A DNA stretch of 64,000 bases from Agapanthus africanus (lineage: Eukaryota > Streptophyta > Magnoliopsida > Asparagales > Amaryllidaceae): assembly GCA_030015575.1 (NCBI GenBank), contig JASDDO010000026.1, positions 70,581,433 to 70,645,432 of the forward strand. Direction: 5' to 3'. Under the pieces are notes generated by a model. That model saw only the letters and a list, made by a program, of their open reading frames with translations. It made no database searches and was not told the origin of the DNA. Shown here piece after piece: positions 1 through 11,602 of the stretch (its first letter is position 1; every line of letters starts with the position of its first letter). The translations under genes were made by a program, and so were the position numbers.

Positions 1-1118
1 GGTATCACATACACGCATTATTCTCGGTCCCGCACATATCTCATATGCGCTCCTATTTCGTTTCGCTTGAGCCAGGAAACCTCTGTGTAGGACTCTAAAG
101 ACTCGTCAATACGCCGGCAGCAGATGATGATCATATCAAACACCCATAAGCCGCAAGCGGTCTGCTAAACGTAACGGCCACCCGGGTATTGAGCGATCAG
201 AAGATCGACGAGCAAGCCCGCTCACACTCCAGTGAATCCAACCAGTAACACTACCGTACAGTCCGGTCTGATCGTCTGATATGTCGCATATCTCGCCTAG
301 GGGTGGTAAACGTCAGACCCCAATAGCTCGATAAGTCGTGTCGATATGAGGTCTATAACTGTTCGAGAAACTACTGGTAACACTTACCAGTAAATCTCAG
401 CAACCCTGGCCAGGGATTTCTGGTTATAGCCAATCGAACACAGCGCAACATCAACTCCCTATACCGGGAGAGACGAATCCCCTCCTATCGCTCATTCCCT
501 CCATGTGATTCGGGACTGTACCCAAAAACCACCGTTTTGCACGCCCTCTTGGACGTGGTAAGATGGAAATCAAAGCACAGTGGGAACCACACAAGACTCT
601 ATGACGATATCGGGTCAACAGACTACTCTGTACCAGTGTCACCAGAGAACTGCCATCTGACGTAAGGTATAATACCATCTGGGAGTTCTCGGCGAGTCCG
701 TCCAGTGTACCCAGTCTCTACTGAGCACCTGTATATCATCTCTGATGTCAAACACCAATGGATATGGGATCATCCATCGCCCATCTGTATGGGTCGAGAA
801 GGTATACGCTAGTCTACTCTGGTATATCGATGCCCCGTCTCGATACACCCACGACTAGGGACTTTGAAGGATGTACTTATGGACTACCTTGTCCCCACTA
901 GTATGATCTGCATCATAGTCCAGGTAGTCAAGTACACATCCTAAGGGCTTTACCAACATGTAACAGAGAGACAATCAGTGTACACGTTAAGGTAAAGAGC
1001 AACCGGATAGCATACTATCATGTCGAGCAAGAAAGTCCTCCCTATATATGTCCCAGCATCCACTACAATATACATCCTATGTATAGCAATGGCCTCTAGG
1101 GCATACATATAACTAACA
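1..1118 (-). repeat. 3' LTR of copia A (partial)
   Basis: This stretch repeats 8159-9275 almost base for base. On the minus strand it begins TGTTAG at 1118, directly after the polypurine tract, and the rest runs off the window start. It contains the long palindrome at 869-941, which is also found in element B. Small reading frames here are not genes. Confidence 0.95.
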
Positions 1119-1133
1119 ATCTCCCACTTGCAC
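1119..1133 (-). other. Polypurine tract of copia A
   Basis: On the minus strand the bases read GTGCAAGTGGGAGAT immediately before the LTR start. This is the usual copia plus-strand primer. Element B has the same tract (TGCAAGTGGGAGAT) at 21062-21075. Confidence 0.88.
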
Positions 1134-1700
1134 TAGGGCCATCTGATAGCAGTGGTTGTAGTATCTCATACTCAACCATCCTATAAAAATCTCTCTCTAG
1201 GAACAGGCCTTTGTGAGTGGATCCGCTGTGTTGTCCTCTGAGTCTACTCTCCAAACCTCGATCACCCTGGAGATCATCCATCTCCATGATCAGGTGACAC
1301 TGCCTTAGAATATGTCTGGATCACTGATGGGACCGGCGTTCCTTGGCATAAGCCACAACTCCATTGTCACACAATGGGAGGAACAAAGTTCATCTTATGA
1401 ACTAATATACACCCAGACTGCCTCTTTGGTAGCATCTTAAGTAGCGATGTATCCTGCCTTTATCGTCTAGTATGCCACGGTATCTCGCTTGGAACTCTTC
1501 CAACATACCGTCCCTTTACTGAGGGAAAAGACAATGCCTGTGACTGACATTCAGTCGTCTTTATCACCCTGGAACCCTTCCAGTGATTCTCCCCAGGATC
1601 AACTGATGCCATCTCACTACAACTAGTGAGTAGCCTAACATCCATTTAGATCTATCTCATAGATCCAAAATCCAGGATTTAGTAGGTATCACTTTGATCC
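1134..1700 (-). pseudogene. Copia A RNase H remnant
   Basis: Minus-strand translation near 1560-1640 gives a peptide with DPGENHW, matching the copia block that normally reads SDPGxxHW at the entry to RNase H. The rest of the domain down to the polypurine tract is broken by stops and frameshifts. In Ty1/copia elements RNase H degrades the RNA strand during reverse transcription. Its position between RT and the polypurine tract is as expected. No complete catalytic set can be read. Confidence 0.7.
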
Positions 1701-2215
1701 TATGTGGAGAGTCATTGTGATAAGCGGAGATTGATCGAGCGTAGCATAGGAAACTCTTTCCCTATCAAGAGTATGTCATCCACGTACTCTACGAGGATCG
1801 TCACCATACTCCCTACTACCTTTTTGTTTATACAAGGTTCGTCTACCATTTTGATGATGTCAACTTCTTTGACTAATCCATCAAAACAGATGTTCCAACT
1901 CCGCGATGCCTGCTTTATCACATAAAACATTTTGCACACGTTTCCGCTGCTCCCACTGTCTACGAGGCACTCTGGCTGTGTACTTATAGACGCTCTATTC
2001 TAAAACATCATTTAGAAAAGCTGTCATGACACCCAACCACCAGATATCGTAGTCATGGTATGTAGCCGTGGTAAGTAGGATCTGGATGTACTTAAGCATA
2101 GGCACTGGAAAAGGTTTCATCATTATCCATGCCTGGTCGATGATGACAACCTTTAACATGTCTAGCTTTGAAAGTCTCAACTTTTCCAAGTACACCAAGT
2201 AATCTTCTCAAGATA
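1700..2215 (-). pseudogene. Copia A reverse transcriptase remnant
   Basis: Two open pieces (2198-1995 and 1939-1712) carry copia RT motifs: MLKYIQILL with YHDYDIW and TAFLND in the first, then KQASRSWN and the catalytic block YVDDILLIG in the second. The YVDD box is intact, but the domain is split by a frameshift and stops. RT would copy the element RNA into DNA in virus-like particles. The next domain on the minus strand is RNase H, as in all copia elements. Confidence 0.88.
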
Positions 2216-2371
2216 TACTTGCTCCTGATGGGGATTTAACCCTTCAGATATAGCAACCAAAGTCCATACTTTGTTGGTGTATAAAGATTCCATCTCAGAT
2301 CACTAAGCATCCAGCCATTCTTACAGAGTCCCACTCCTGATGGCCAGGTCGAAACTAGTTGGGTCATCATC

Positions 2372-2590
2372 TCATGATGCAATCCTTGCTCCCACTGTCA
2401 TAGAGTAACCGAAGTATCTCTCAGGTGGGTGAGGAACCCTACTAGATCGGCGGAGAGGCTGAGGTTCGTTGGTAACTATTGAATCTTTTGGTTTTATCAA
2501 ATCATCTACTGTAGTTTGTATAGCTGGAACATTTCCAGTTCTACATAACAGACCTTGCCTCGAGCTTGTCCGGATTTTTCTTTTAGACAT
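2372..2590 (-). pseudogene. Copia A integrase-RT linker
   Basis: A 72-codon open piece contains PLRRSSRVPHPPERY. A basic, proline-rich peptide of this type commonly lies between integrase and RT in plant copia polyproteins. It keeps the expected order between the integrase piece at 2888-3106 and RT at 1700-2200. About 180 bp without recognisable coding lie on its RT side and about 290 bp on its integrase side. Confidence 0.72.
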
Positions 2591-2879
2591 AGGCCGAACA
2601 ACCCCAAATCTTAACTAACTTAAGAAATGGGCTCTTCCCTTTCTATATCACATATGAAGTGGTAGGCAATTGATTTGATTGGAACCGTATTCAATAGGTA
2701 TGCAGCTTCTCAAGCGCATAACTCCCAAAAGGAAATAGGTAACTCAGTAGTACTCATCATAGAGCACACCATATCACATAGGGTGCATCTGCTCCGTCCT
2801 GATATACCATCGTGCTATGGTGTATGCGGAGGAGTAATGCTGAGAGAGAATCTCATTCTCCTTTAGAATAGTCCAGGAA

Positions 2880-3410
2880 TTTCGTGCTCAAGTATTCTCC
2901 TCTTTGATCTCATCAAAGGACATAATACTTATACTTTTATTTTGGTTCTCTACTTCTAACTTATATTCTGTGAATATCTCAAAAGGTTCGGACTTGCGTT
3001 TCAACAGGAACATGTGTCTGAATCTTGAGAGATCATCAGAGAATGTAATGAAGTATAAAGAACCGGTCTTGGCATGTGTAGACAGGGGACTTACATACAT
3101 CAACATGTATCATCCCAAGAGTTCACTAACTCTTTCTCTGTTTCCAATAAACAGAGCTGGTGTCATTGTATCTTTGTGACATGACCGGCGAGTTTCACAA
3201 GATGTAAATTCAAACTGATTTAAATATGCATCTATATGTAACTTCAGCTAGTCGGGTCGCATTGATATGACCTAGTCTACAATACCTTAAGAAGAATTCA
3301 TTCATTTCTGAACTCTTCCTCTTATGTGTGTTCCATATACTAAGAACTGTAGTTTGATTTAGAACATCAATGCTTTTAGATAACGTGCCTGAACCGATCA
3401 ACTTTTGATA
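2880..3410 (-). pseudogene. Copia A pre-integrase and integrase core remnant
   Basis: The piece 3401-3210 has the GAG-pre-integrase motif (YCRLGHINATRLAE). The piece 3106-2888 has the start of the integrase core (STHAKTGSLYFITFSDDLSRF...KRKSEPFEIF). The family normally has the first catalytic Asp in the TFxDDxSR block. The second Asp and the Glu region beyond 2888 are not readable. Integrase inserts the cDNA. The domains are in neighbouring frames with stops between them, so this is a relic. Confidence 0.85.
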
Positions 3411-4090
3411 TAGGAAATGTTCAAAACATTATCCAACAATACAAAATTTTATCATTTCTTTACTTATAAAGAGACTGATATGATTTTGTATATCAGCTTC
3501 GGTATCTAACAACATTCGTTCAGAATCAATGTATTGGTAATACAGGGTGACAGTGACCGACAGACTTGGCTGCAACACTTGCCCCGTTTTCTGCCTCATG
3601 AAACTTATCACCCGTTCTCAGTTCTCTATCTTTCTGTAGCCCTATGTAACAGATTACATATCTGGGATCCTGATCTGGTATCACATACCCAGGACGTAGA
3701 GGATACAGAGAAACAGTTCTTTGTAATGAACACACCCGAAGGAGATGCATCATATGCACTTTCTTCGTTTGGGCGGCACGGGAAATCTGGTATTCCCCAA
3801 TTTCCTGCTCTGTCTTATAACAATTATAAGTTGGAGTGGGACCAACGTTCCCCAGCTCAATATAACAAGCGGGTTCGGTCAAATATCCGTATTATTATCT
3901 TGATTAAGGCGTGATATGGTCGCTACCTGGAGAGAGAGAGAAGAAAACACTCAGCGTGCGCTCTGTCAAGAATATATTGGTTATTATTTTATCTAATCAG
4001 GATGGCTCCCACTGCTTTTTATCAAATCTTCCTTCAAACCCTAAAAGGAAAGACTAGCCGGGATTAATTACACACTACAAGTTCGCCAAT
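3411..4090 (-). pseudogene. Copia A decayed gag/protease region
   Basis: This interval should hold gag and protease. Only about 500 bp separate the leader (which aligns with B at 17930-18060) from the pre-integrase domain, so most of gag has been deleted. A 118-codon open stretch on the minus strand (3882-3526) has no domain I recognise, and an overlapping plus-strand frame looks equally meaningless. Confidence 0.5.
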
Positions 4091-4315
4091 CTTTCAGCCA
4101 GGCCAGTGTCGGTACTTTGAGGGAGGTCCCCCGTGCTTTCGCACGAATCTAATTAATGTAAACCTCGTTTTCCCAGAGGCGTAACCCCGTTGACACTTTT
4201 CTAGACATCTACTTGATCGGCTAATTGTAATGTGTAAAACTCTCCCAGGAGTAACTTTACTCGCAGCGGGTATCGGGATCCAACTATCTCATAGGAGATA
4301 TGCAATCTCATTGCA

Positions 4316-4633
4316 AATTTCAACACTTGAAATTCCCGATAATATTTTGCCCCTAACGTGCTATGACCTTGACGAAAGCCAACAAACCATAGCCCGCTAG
4401 TCAAGTTCAACCCGTACATTTCTTGATTGAATTAAACCCACCCGCACGACCCTTGACGAAAGCCAACAAAGCCGCACGACTACCCTAATCCAATCGCATC
4501 GTATGCTGGCAGATAAGCAGCATATAGCTACCACACACTGCACCTTGACGAAAGCCAACAAATGCAGCACGAATACTATATACAACTTATCTGAAATGAC
4601 GGAGGGCTACGATAGGTTTTTCTGAAAACCTAT
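4316..4633 (-). other. Hairpin cluster in copia A leader
   Basis: On the element's sense strand there are three hairpins with a common inner part (TTGTTGGC, TTTC, GTCAAG) and different outer stems: CTGCAT/GTGCAG (4538-4567), CGTGCGGC/GTCGTGCG (4443-4478) and GCTATGG/TCATAGC (4360-4393). Two simpler ones flank them: AATTTCAA/TTGAAATT (4316-4334) and ATAGGTTTT/AAAACCTAT (4612-4633). The inner TTGGC/GTCAA stem pairs fully only with G-U pairing on the minus strand, so the RNA sense is that of the element. Confidence 0.8.
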
Positions 4634-4699
4634 TGCGTAATGAACTTGATATCGTTGTAGAATCAAATGATTTTAAAATGGAGTGTTTTTTAGGCTTTT

Positions 4700-4945
4700 C
4701 TAGTTTTGCTAAAGGAGTCACTCCCGGTGAAGGGATCGTCGGTCCTTTCCTCGTCGAATGAGGTGCGGGATATATCATATATATCACTGTGCAAAGCAGA
4801 AACTCTTAAAAGCAATCAAAAGACAAACCGAGTGTGTAGCATCTGCCAGTTATTGCTAAAGGAGTCACTCCCGGTGAAGGGATCTCGGTCCTTTCCTCAT
4901 CGAATAAGGTGCAGGATATATCACATATACCTCTGTGCAAAGAAA
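4700..4945 (-). repeat. Tandem duplicated leader module of copia A
   Basis: Two copies (about 4706-4795 and 4853-4940) share the block TGCTAAAGGAGTCACTCCC on the plus strand, followed by the reverse complement of a small hairpin CCTYAT-TCG-AYGAGG. The same duplication is present in element B at 17190-17430, so it predates the split of the two copies. Confidence 0.82.
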
Positions 4946-7055
4946 GAACTGTAGCTACCTGTTTTTAATTTTGAAATTCGATTCTACAACATCTTAGGTT
5001 TCTTTTATTTCATTAATCATATTAATGAAGTCCCATCATTTAAATACCTAAACATCACAGATAAATACGACGTACACTTATGCCATCCGCATTCGCCTCG
5101 ATGTCCCCTCGTGCACCGTTAGGTTAGGTAACTAACGGCAGAGCGGGGCAGGGCTAGCGCGGGTGTAAAACATAAGTAACGCCTATATAATATATCATAT
5201 ATATTATATACAGTATCTATCACAGAACATCACATGATCACATCACAGATATCGCAGCAGAAGAATCATATGAAATATTGGATATACTAGGACGTCCGTG
5301 TTTTCAATACGAGCCAGTATAAAACACGGATTCCACGGTCGTGATGAATAGCCAAACCCACACCCCTAGACCCCTACGAGAGCGGCAAGCAACCCTACCA
5401 ATTCTAGAGTTAGGAGACCCGGACTCGACTCCTCGAGTTGGTCTCCCACTGGACTCCAGAACCCGGTTACTTATGCTCCTCTCCTTGGGTCTATCCTAGT
5501 GCGGAAAAGTAAATAATATACAAAGGGTGACATCTTCCGCAACCTGGAAGTGCCCCAAATAAAAGAATATTACATACAAGTTTTTACATGAATGAAAATA
5601 AAAAACACTCATCTCACATAAAAACCCCCGGCTATTCAAACACGACGATCCAATATAACATATCCAGCAACACATAACATCACATGTCATCAACGTAAGT
5701 AAGTATGCCCATCCCAATTGTCGTTGACATATAGCAACGAAACCGGCGATATCACATATTACACTTACGGTCACAGAAAAGAAAGTGTAAAACTACAACA
5801 GTTGGAATCCGCAATCTGCATAGACATCGCATGCCTAATCAAATGAATTCTTTAGACATCGCATGCCTAATAATTATAAACCCCGCATTTTAGTCTCAAA
5901 ATCGAAAACACTTTTCAATACCAAGTCGGGTAATTCAACAAGATTCCCGACATCCTGATCGAATGCTCGTCGCAAACTTCAGTAGACGGCTGCACCCCTG
6001 ATACCGTCGACGAAGTGCACCAAGGCGGAACATCGCTACCGCGAGCACCCGAACGGATGCTTTCGGCGACGGGGTTCTCCTACAGTCACTTGGTCGGGGC
6101 TATGGAGTGAGGCTGTCTATTAAGTTTACCCGGCGAGTATCCGCGTACGCTACGTGATTGCGACGACTTTTGATCACATCAAAATTCCGTGGCAACCGAT
6201 CAAGTGAGATTAAAGTGCTATGTTTATAACATTCATTCAGTTATCTCATAACTTATTGTGAATTCCAATTATTGTATCACATTCCAGATAATTAGAAAAT
6301 TTTAAACTTTCCGATCGAACATTCAAACACCCAAGTTTTCCCGATACTGATCAACGCATGAAACAAGTCTAAAAATATTCAGTTCGTGCCTCAGTACCAA
6401 CGGTCTAGCCGTAGAAGGGTCAAGCCAACGCCTCACATGTGGCACGCCGTACTGCCCCAAACCCGAAGGTTCAAAGGGCAGTTCAAGACGGTCACATAAT
6501 CGAGTTAAGGTTTGTTGTCTTCTAGAGGGACCATCGCGTTACTTGCACTACTTAGAACGTCTTTAAACCACGGAAAAATCCAACACTTGGAAATTTCCCG
6601 ACAGGGGAAAAATTGGGTATTTATATCCGGCCGAACTTTTTAACATATTCTAAAATACCCGGAAAGCCACACAGACAAAATTTGATAATCCGATCGAATA
6701 TACGAATCCCCAAAACAACCCCAGAAAATTCAACTCTTGAAAAAATATTAAAAATTCCCAGGAAAACCAGCACTGCATATTATGAATTACTGTGCAAATT
6801 TGGATGCCACAAAAGACAAAACGGCCGCGGATCCGCCGCACGAGCCATGCTCGTGCCGCGGAACCGCGACGCATTGATGGAATTAGGCACACGAATTTTA
6901 CAGTATCCCTTAGAATTTCCTGCTGATTTTTCTGCATATTTTTAATATGGAAAAATCCCAGATTTTAGAAAAAGTCCAGAGAGCATGTTTGGTTTTGGGT
7001 TTCGGGTTCGTTCGGGTTTCAAACTTCGTCTACTCTTCGCCTAAGGCTCTAGCTA

Positions 7056-7068
7056 GGCTCTGATACCA
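7056..7068 (-). other. Primer-binding site of copia A (initiator Met tRNA)
   Basis: On the minus strand the LTR ends in CCTACA, then one base, then TGGTATCAGAGCC. This is the standard plant primer-binding site complementary to the 3' end of initiator methionine tRNA. It fixes the LTR boundary at 7070 and the element's orientation. Confidence 0.95.
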
Positions 7069-7069
7069 C

Positions 7070-9275
7070 TGTAGGGTTCCTAGGCATACCAAGGAGGTCT
7101 CACAAGGTATCAACCATGCCAATTTGAAATTTTAACGGTGCCGAGAAACCCTAACAAGATCGTTAACTAGAATTTTAGGCGACAAAAGCAACTAGTTTAC
7201 AACTAAACTAAAAGTACGGAAATACAACCTTTGTAGATCCGGTCCTCCACCTCCACGGCTCCGTGATGAAGTCCTCTCCGCTGTCCAAATCAAAATCCGG
7301 GCTCTAGCGTCGGCTTCATCGGAGAAATGGGCGGGCAAGGTCGTCGGTTTCGTGCCGAAGATGATCTACGTCGAAGCATCACAAGATCAAGCTCCCACTT
7401 CACCAAGTCATGAAACTTGTGAAGAAAACACACTCTACTACTTGGCAAGAGGTAGAGGAAGAAGAAATAGGAAGTGTGTTCACTTTAGAATTGGATTTCT
7501 CACTCTTTTTCATCAATCACCATTGATGAAGAAAGGTTTTCTTCAACTTGAAGAAGAAGAAGAAGAAGATAATATTATGATAAGTATCTTCAAAATAGAA
7601 AAGAAAATGAATTCTTATCATAATGTAAACCATGGTCAAGTGTAGAGATTAAACCAAGGTTAGTTAGAATGGTTAGGGTTAAGGATGAGATAAGAATGGT
7701 TGACTTGATCAAAGCTTCAAGAAGCTTCAACATAAAAACAAAATAAGCCCCCATCCTTAAAAAATATCCAAAAAGAATAAACAAATAAATAAATGAATAA
7801 ATCAAAACCCTAACCATTAACATGTAACCATGGTTTGATCTTTACACAAAAACCCTAGCAAACATGTATCATCAAACATGATACAATCATTTGCACAAAA
7901 AGTATATCACATATACAACTTGTACATCCAAGTGAGAAAATCCATTTAAAGTGAACCAATACTAGTTAATGCAAAGTAATATATCAAATATATAATTATA
8001 CATTAAATCATTAAATCAACACTTGATTTAACGATCCGGTCATATCGCATATAACCGACTAGTATCCTATGTATCGGTTTATCAAATCAATCCTCGATTC
8101 GATAACTAGGTTATATCGCATACAACCATTCGATACAATCATCGCGAGAATGGAATACGGTATCACATACACGCATTATTCTCGGTCCCGCACATATCTC
8201 ATATGCGCTCCTATTTCGTTTCGCTTGAGCCAGGAAACCTCTGTGTAGGACTCTAAAGACTCGTCAATACGCCGGCAGCAGATGATGATCATATCAAACA
8301 CCCATAAGCCGCAAGCGGTCTGCTAAACGTAACGGCCACCCGGGTATTGAGCGATCAGAAGATCGACGAGCAAGCCCGCTCACACTCCAGTGAATCCAAC
8401 CAGTAACACTACCATACAGTCCGGTCTGATCGTCTGATATGTCGCATATCTCGCCTAGGGGTGGTAAACGTCAGACCCCAATAGCTCGATAAGTCGTGTC
8501 GATATGAGGTCTATAACTGTTCGAGAAACTACTGGTAACACTTACCAGTAAATCTCAGCAACCCTGGCCAGGGATTTCCGGTTATAGCCAATCGAACACA
8601 GCGCAACATCAACTCCCTATACCGGGAGAGACGAATCCCCTCCTATCGCTCATTGCCTCCATGTGATTCGGGACTGTACCCAAAAACCACCGTTTTGCAC
8701 GCCCTCTTGGATGTGGTAAGATGGAAATCAAAGCACAGTGGGAACCACACAAGACTTTATGACGATCTCGGGTCAACAGACTACTCTGTACCAGTGTCAC
8801 CAGAGAACTGCCATCTGACGTAAGGTATAATACCATCTGGGAGTTCTCGGCGAGTCCGTCCAGTGTACCAGTCTCTACTGAGCACCCGTATATCATCTCT
8901 GATGTCAAACACCAATGGATATGGGATCATCCATCGCCCATCTGTATGGGTCGAGAAGGTATACGCTAGTCTACTCTGGTATATCGATGCCCCGTCTCGA
9001 TACACCCACGACTAGGGACTTTGAAGGATGTACCTATGGACTACCTTGTCCCCACTAGTATGATCTGCATCATAGTCCAGGTAGTCAAGTACACATCCTA
9101 AGGGCTTTACCAACATGTAACAGAGAGACAATCAGTGTACACGTTAAGGTAAAGAGCAACCAGATAGCATACTATCATGTCGAGCAAGAAAGTCCTCCCT
9201 ATATATGTCCCAGCATCCACTACAATATACATCCTATGTATAGCAATGGCCTCTAGGGCATACATATAACTAACA
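7070..9275 (-). repeat. 5' LTR of copia A (2206 bp)
   Basis: A complete LTR: TG at 7070 and CA at 9275 on the plus strand, next to the primer-binding site on one side and element X sequence on the other. 8159-9275 repeats 1-1118. The part 7070-8158 has no second copy in the window. Purine-rich runs and the small reading frame at 7352-7645 are not convincing genes. A long palindrome lies at 9026-9098. Confidence 0.94.
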
Positions 9276-9863
9276 GTGAGCACATTTGGTAATCAGTTGG
9301 TTAGTACCTTAAGAAGTATTAACGGTCGCATGAAGAAGAGAAATTCCATCTGAAAATATTCACCGACTAAAAAGTACTAAGGAAGATGGACAAGAGTATG
9401 ATGGCTTGAATTGAATTCTCTAAGTGTAGAGATGTGTTTTACACACATGTAGGGGTATATGATCGATGTTTGTAAGAAAGTGTGGGTAGGAAGGCTAAAG
9501 ACGATATTTTATTGAGAAATGATGTGATTTCTGACATCTTTACTATTAAGATAGGGTTCATGGCAACTAAAAAGCTAGTGTAGTTTGAAACTCTTATTTT
9601 CAAGTTCTTTCTTTTATATATTTCTTATCTTTATATGTAACTTTCATCTGCTCTCTTTTATTATGGGATTTTGTGGGTGTAATCCGCTGAAAACCCTCAG
9701 GAGACAACACCTCTCCTACTTGGGACACCTAGAGATTTAAAGGTTTATTACACGTGCTAAGTGCAATCATGTTGCCTACGAAAGTGTGCTAGGTTTTTCT
9801 TTCTTCTTTTTCTCTTTAATAACTAGTTTGCTCGGGACGATCAAAAATAAGTTTGGGGATATT
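9276..9863 (+). other. 3' internal end and polypurine tract of element X
   Basis: Non-coding DNA right of element A. It ends in TAAGTTTGGGGATATT (9848-9863), a polypurine tract of the type found before the 3' LTR of plant Tat/Athila/Ogre gypsy elements. The rest of X lies left of A, outside the window. No protein motif is visible in these 588 bases. Confidence 0.68.
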
Positions 9864-11403
9864 TGATTAGCCTAAAATATTGCACATTTGTATGAACATT
9901 TTCGCTACTATTATTAACTGATAAATGGTGTTAATTGTAAATATAGAACATATGTGGGTTTATTTATAAAAAGATTATTATTATTATATGTTTCTTCATT
10001 TTAATTAATATAATTAGGGAAAATATATGCATATAATATTTAAATGAAATATTAGTAATTAAAATATGCATATCATATCAAATATTTCTAATCAATATTC
10101 TTAAGATATTATATCATATAAATGGTTAGGATGATATCTCAAAAATACAAAATGCTACTAACACTTTGATTTGAGATATTGTGTAGATATTAGCTCAGAT
10201 CTGGAATCCAAGTAAGAGATCCGAGTTAAATCAGAATATCGAAACCAAATATGCCAAATTTTAGAAGCAAATCGAGAAATCTAGCAACGGTAGAGAATCA
10301 GAGCAATATTTTTAGAATTTATGCATCAAAAGGATCTCCAAATGTCGACACAGAAAACCAGAAAAAATCCCAAATTATGATCCTACCAAAGCGCGGCGAA
10401 AGGGCAGCCAAATGTGGCATTATGAGGCGGTCCAGCGGTCAAATCTGATCCGTTGGATGTGGGAGTTTGGGATCACGATCTTAACTGCATCTATTGCTAT
10501 ATGGAATTTAGGGTTTCTGGTTTCAAGAACTATATAAGAGACCGAGAGCTGTACATTGAAAATCATTAGCGAAAAGATCAGGAGATTCAAGAGGTCCACG
10601 TATCCGATTGATCATCATCTATTCATCTACCTCCAATAAGAGAGAGATCTAGAGCAAACTAGGGTTCTTATTATCGACTTTCTAAAGAGAATTGTAAATG
10701 CAATAGTTGATTAATTAAAGTAGTTTTTAGTTTTAATTCTTATTGCATTTATTTTCCGCATTTAATTTCTGCACTTACTTTTCTGTATCTTCATTATGAT
10801 TTCATTCACTTTCATCCTCTCTTCTAAGTTAATCATGAGCGAGTAATTCCTAACTTGCTAGGATTTGTAGGATAGGGTAGAATAATGGATGAAAAACCTT
10901 TTAACTTTTTTTGACATTTTAAAGTTTATAAAGCTTAGCAAAATAAATGTCAATCATCTAATCTGGCGCGCTGTCATTTTATTGATAGTCACGACCATGA
11001 TTTGGGATTGGTTAAACATTTGTTTTGTTAAGGGCTTGATATAAATAGAGATCAATGAAAGGACAAGGATTAGAGTGGGAAATCCTAATTCTTACCGTGA
11101 ACCCTAATCTACATTCATCACCATCGCTCAAGTTTTAAACTATTAAAAGTTAAAAGAGTTATTTTTAAATATTCATCTATTAACTATTAAGTTCTATGAG
11201 CCCTGTAAGCCTTTTTATTATAAATTTTATATCCGTATTAAAATAGAACGATAATCAAACAATCATTCTTCTTTCATCAACTCGTATAAAGTAAGAAAAG
11301 AATTCACGTTTTCCTAGAGACGACCCGTACTTATCGTGGCTAGCTACCAACGACACCGTTTTGATTGCGGTTACTTACAAAAACACTTTTTTTTTCACGA
11401 TCA
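9864..11403 (+). repeat. 3' LTR of element X (probable gypsy Tat/Athila type)
   Basis: Starts TGATTAG directly after the polypurine tract and ends CACGATCA, about 1540 bp. A TATA box (CTATATAAGAG, 10530-10540) about 670 bp in suggests a U3 of normal size. A pyrimidine-rich stretch and a block CCTAGAGACGACCCGTA near the end are common in this LTR class. The next bases (ATCAG) would be the target duplication. Only one LTR is in view, so the ends rest on the polypurine tract, the TG...CA ends and the resumption of element B LTR sequence shortly after. Confidence 0.62.
10530..10537 (+). promoter_or_regulatory. TATA box in LTR X
   Basis: TATATAAG, inside the X LTR and followed by a leader-like stretch with no long open frame. 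It probably drives transcription of X. The assignment is by motif only. Confidence 0.5.
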
Positions 11404-11589
11404 ATCAGTGATCGAACACACTACAAAGGTTTTAGTCCCTAACTAGCTCTTTAGTGTTTTCTAGTTTTGCAATTATAAGTAAATGGCATGATCTTGTAGT
11501 TGTATTTTGATACCAAGTCTTGAAAAATTTTGATTTATCATTCCGCCGCGGTTCGCAAACGTTGCGACGCTAGCATCGAAACACTTATA
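11404..11589 (+). repeat. 5' LTR end of copia B
   Basis: 11440-11589 matches 21424-21576, from CCTAACTAGCTCTTTAG to CGAAACACTTA. The rest of this LTR lies left of element X and is not in the window. The terminal CA has become TA here. Confidence 0.8.
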
Positions 11590-11602
11590 TGGTATCAGAG
11601 CC
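11590..11602 (+). other. Primer-binding site of copia B
   Basis: TGGTATCAGAGCC directly after the LTR end, complementary to initiator methionine tRNA, as in element A. Confidence 0.93.

Larger units (their letters stand above)
4091..7055 (-). other. Copia A untranslated leader (about 3 kb)
   Basis: This region lies between the primer-binding site and gag and has no credible coding. On the minus strand it aligns in order with the leader of B (11603-12819 plus 16886-18060), including a GC-rich block at 5080-5170 matching 16920-17010. It contains two tandem copies of an about 90-bp structured module (4700-4940) and a cluster of hairpins (4316-4633). Leaders this long occur in several plant copia lineages. 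Confidence 0.75.
1..9275 (-). mobile_element. Copia element A (Ty1/copia LTR retrotransposon), truncated by window start
   Basis: A minus-strand Ty1/copia element. Its 3' LTR is cut by the window edge (1-1118) and its 5' LTR is complete (7070-9275). Reading down the minus strand the order is 5' LTR, Met-tRNA primer-binding site, long leader, decayed gag, pre-integrase and integrase, RT, RNase H, polypurine tract, 3' LTR, which is the copia order. Every coding part is broken, so it is immobile. The two LTRs are nearly identical over the shared 1.1 kb, differing by a few substitutions and one-base indels. The bases after the right LTR (GTGAG) should be the TSD, but its partner lies outside the window. 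A lies inside the 3' part of element X. It shares its leader and LTR architecture with element B, which lies in the opposite orientation. Confidence 0.93.

Noticed and set aside
3534..3914. 126-codon plus-strand frame in copia A
   Set aside because: It overlaps a minus-strand open stretch in a decayed region and shows no domain. Neither frame looks real.
7352..7645. 97-codon frame in the copia A LTR
   Set aside because: It is Glu-rich because of a GAA repeat, and lies inside an LTR that is transcribed on the other strand.
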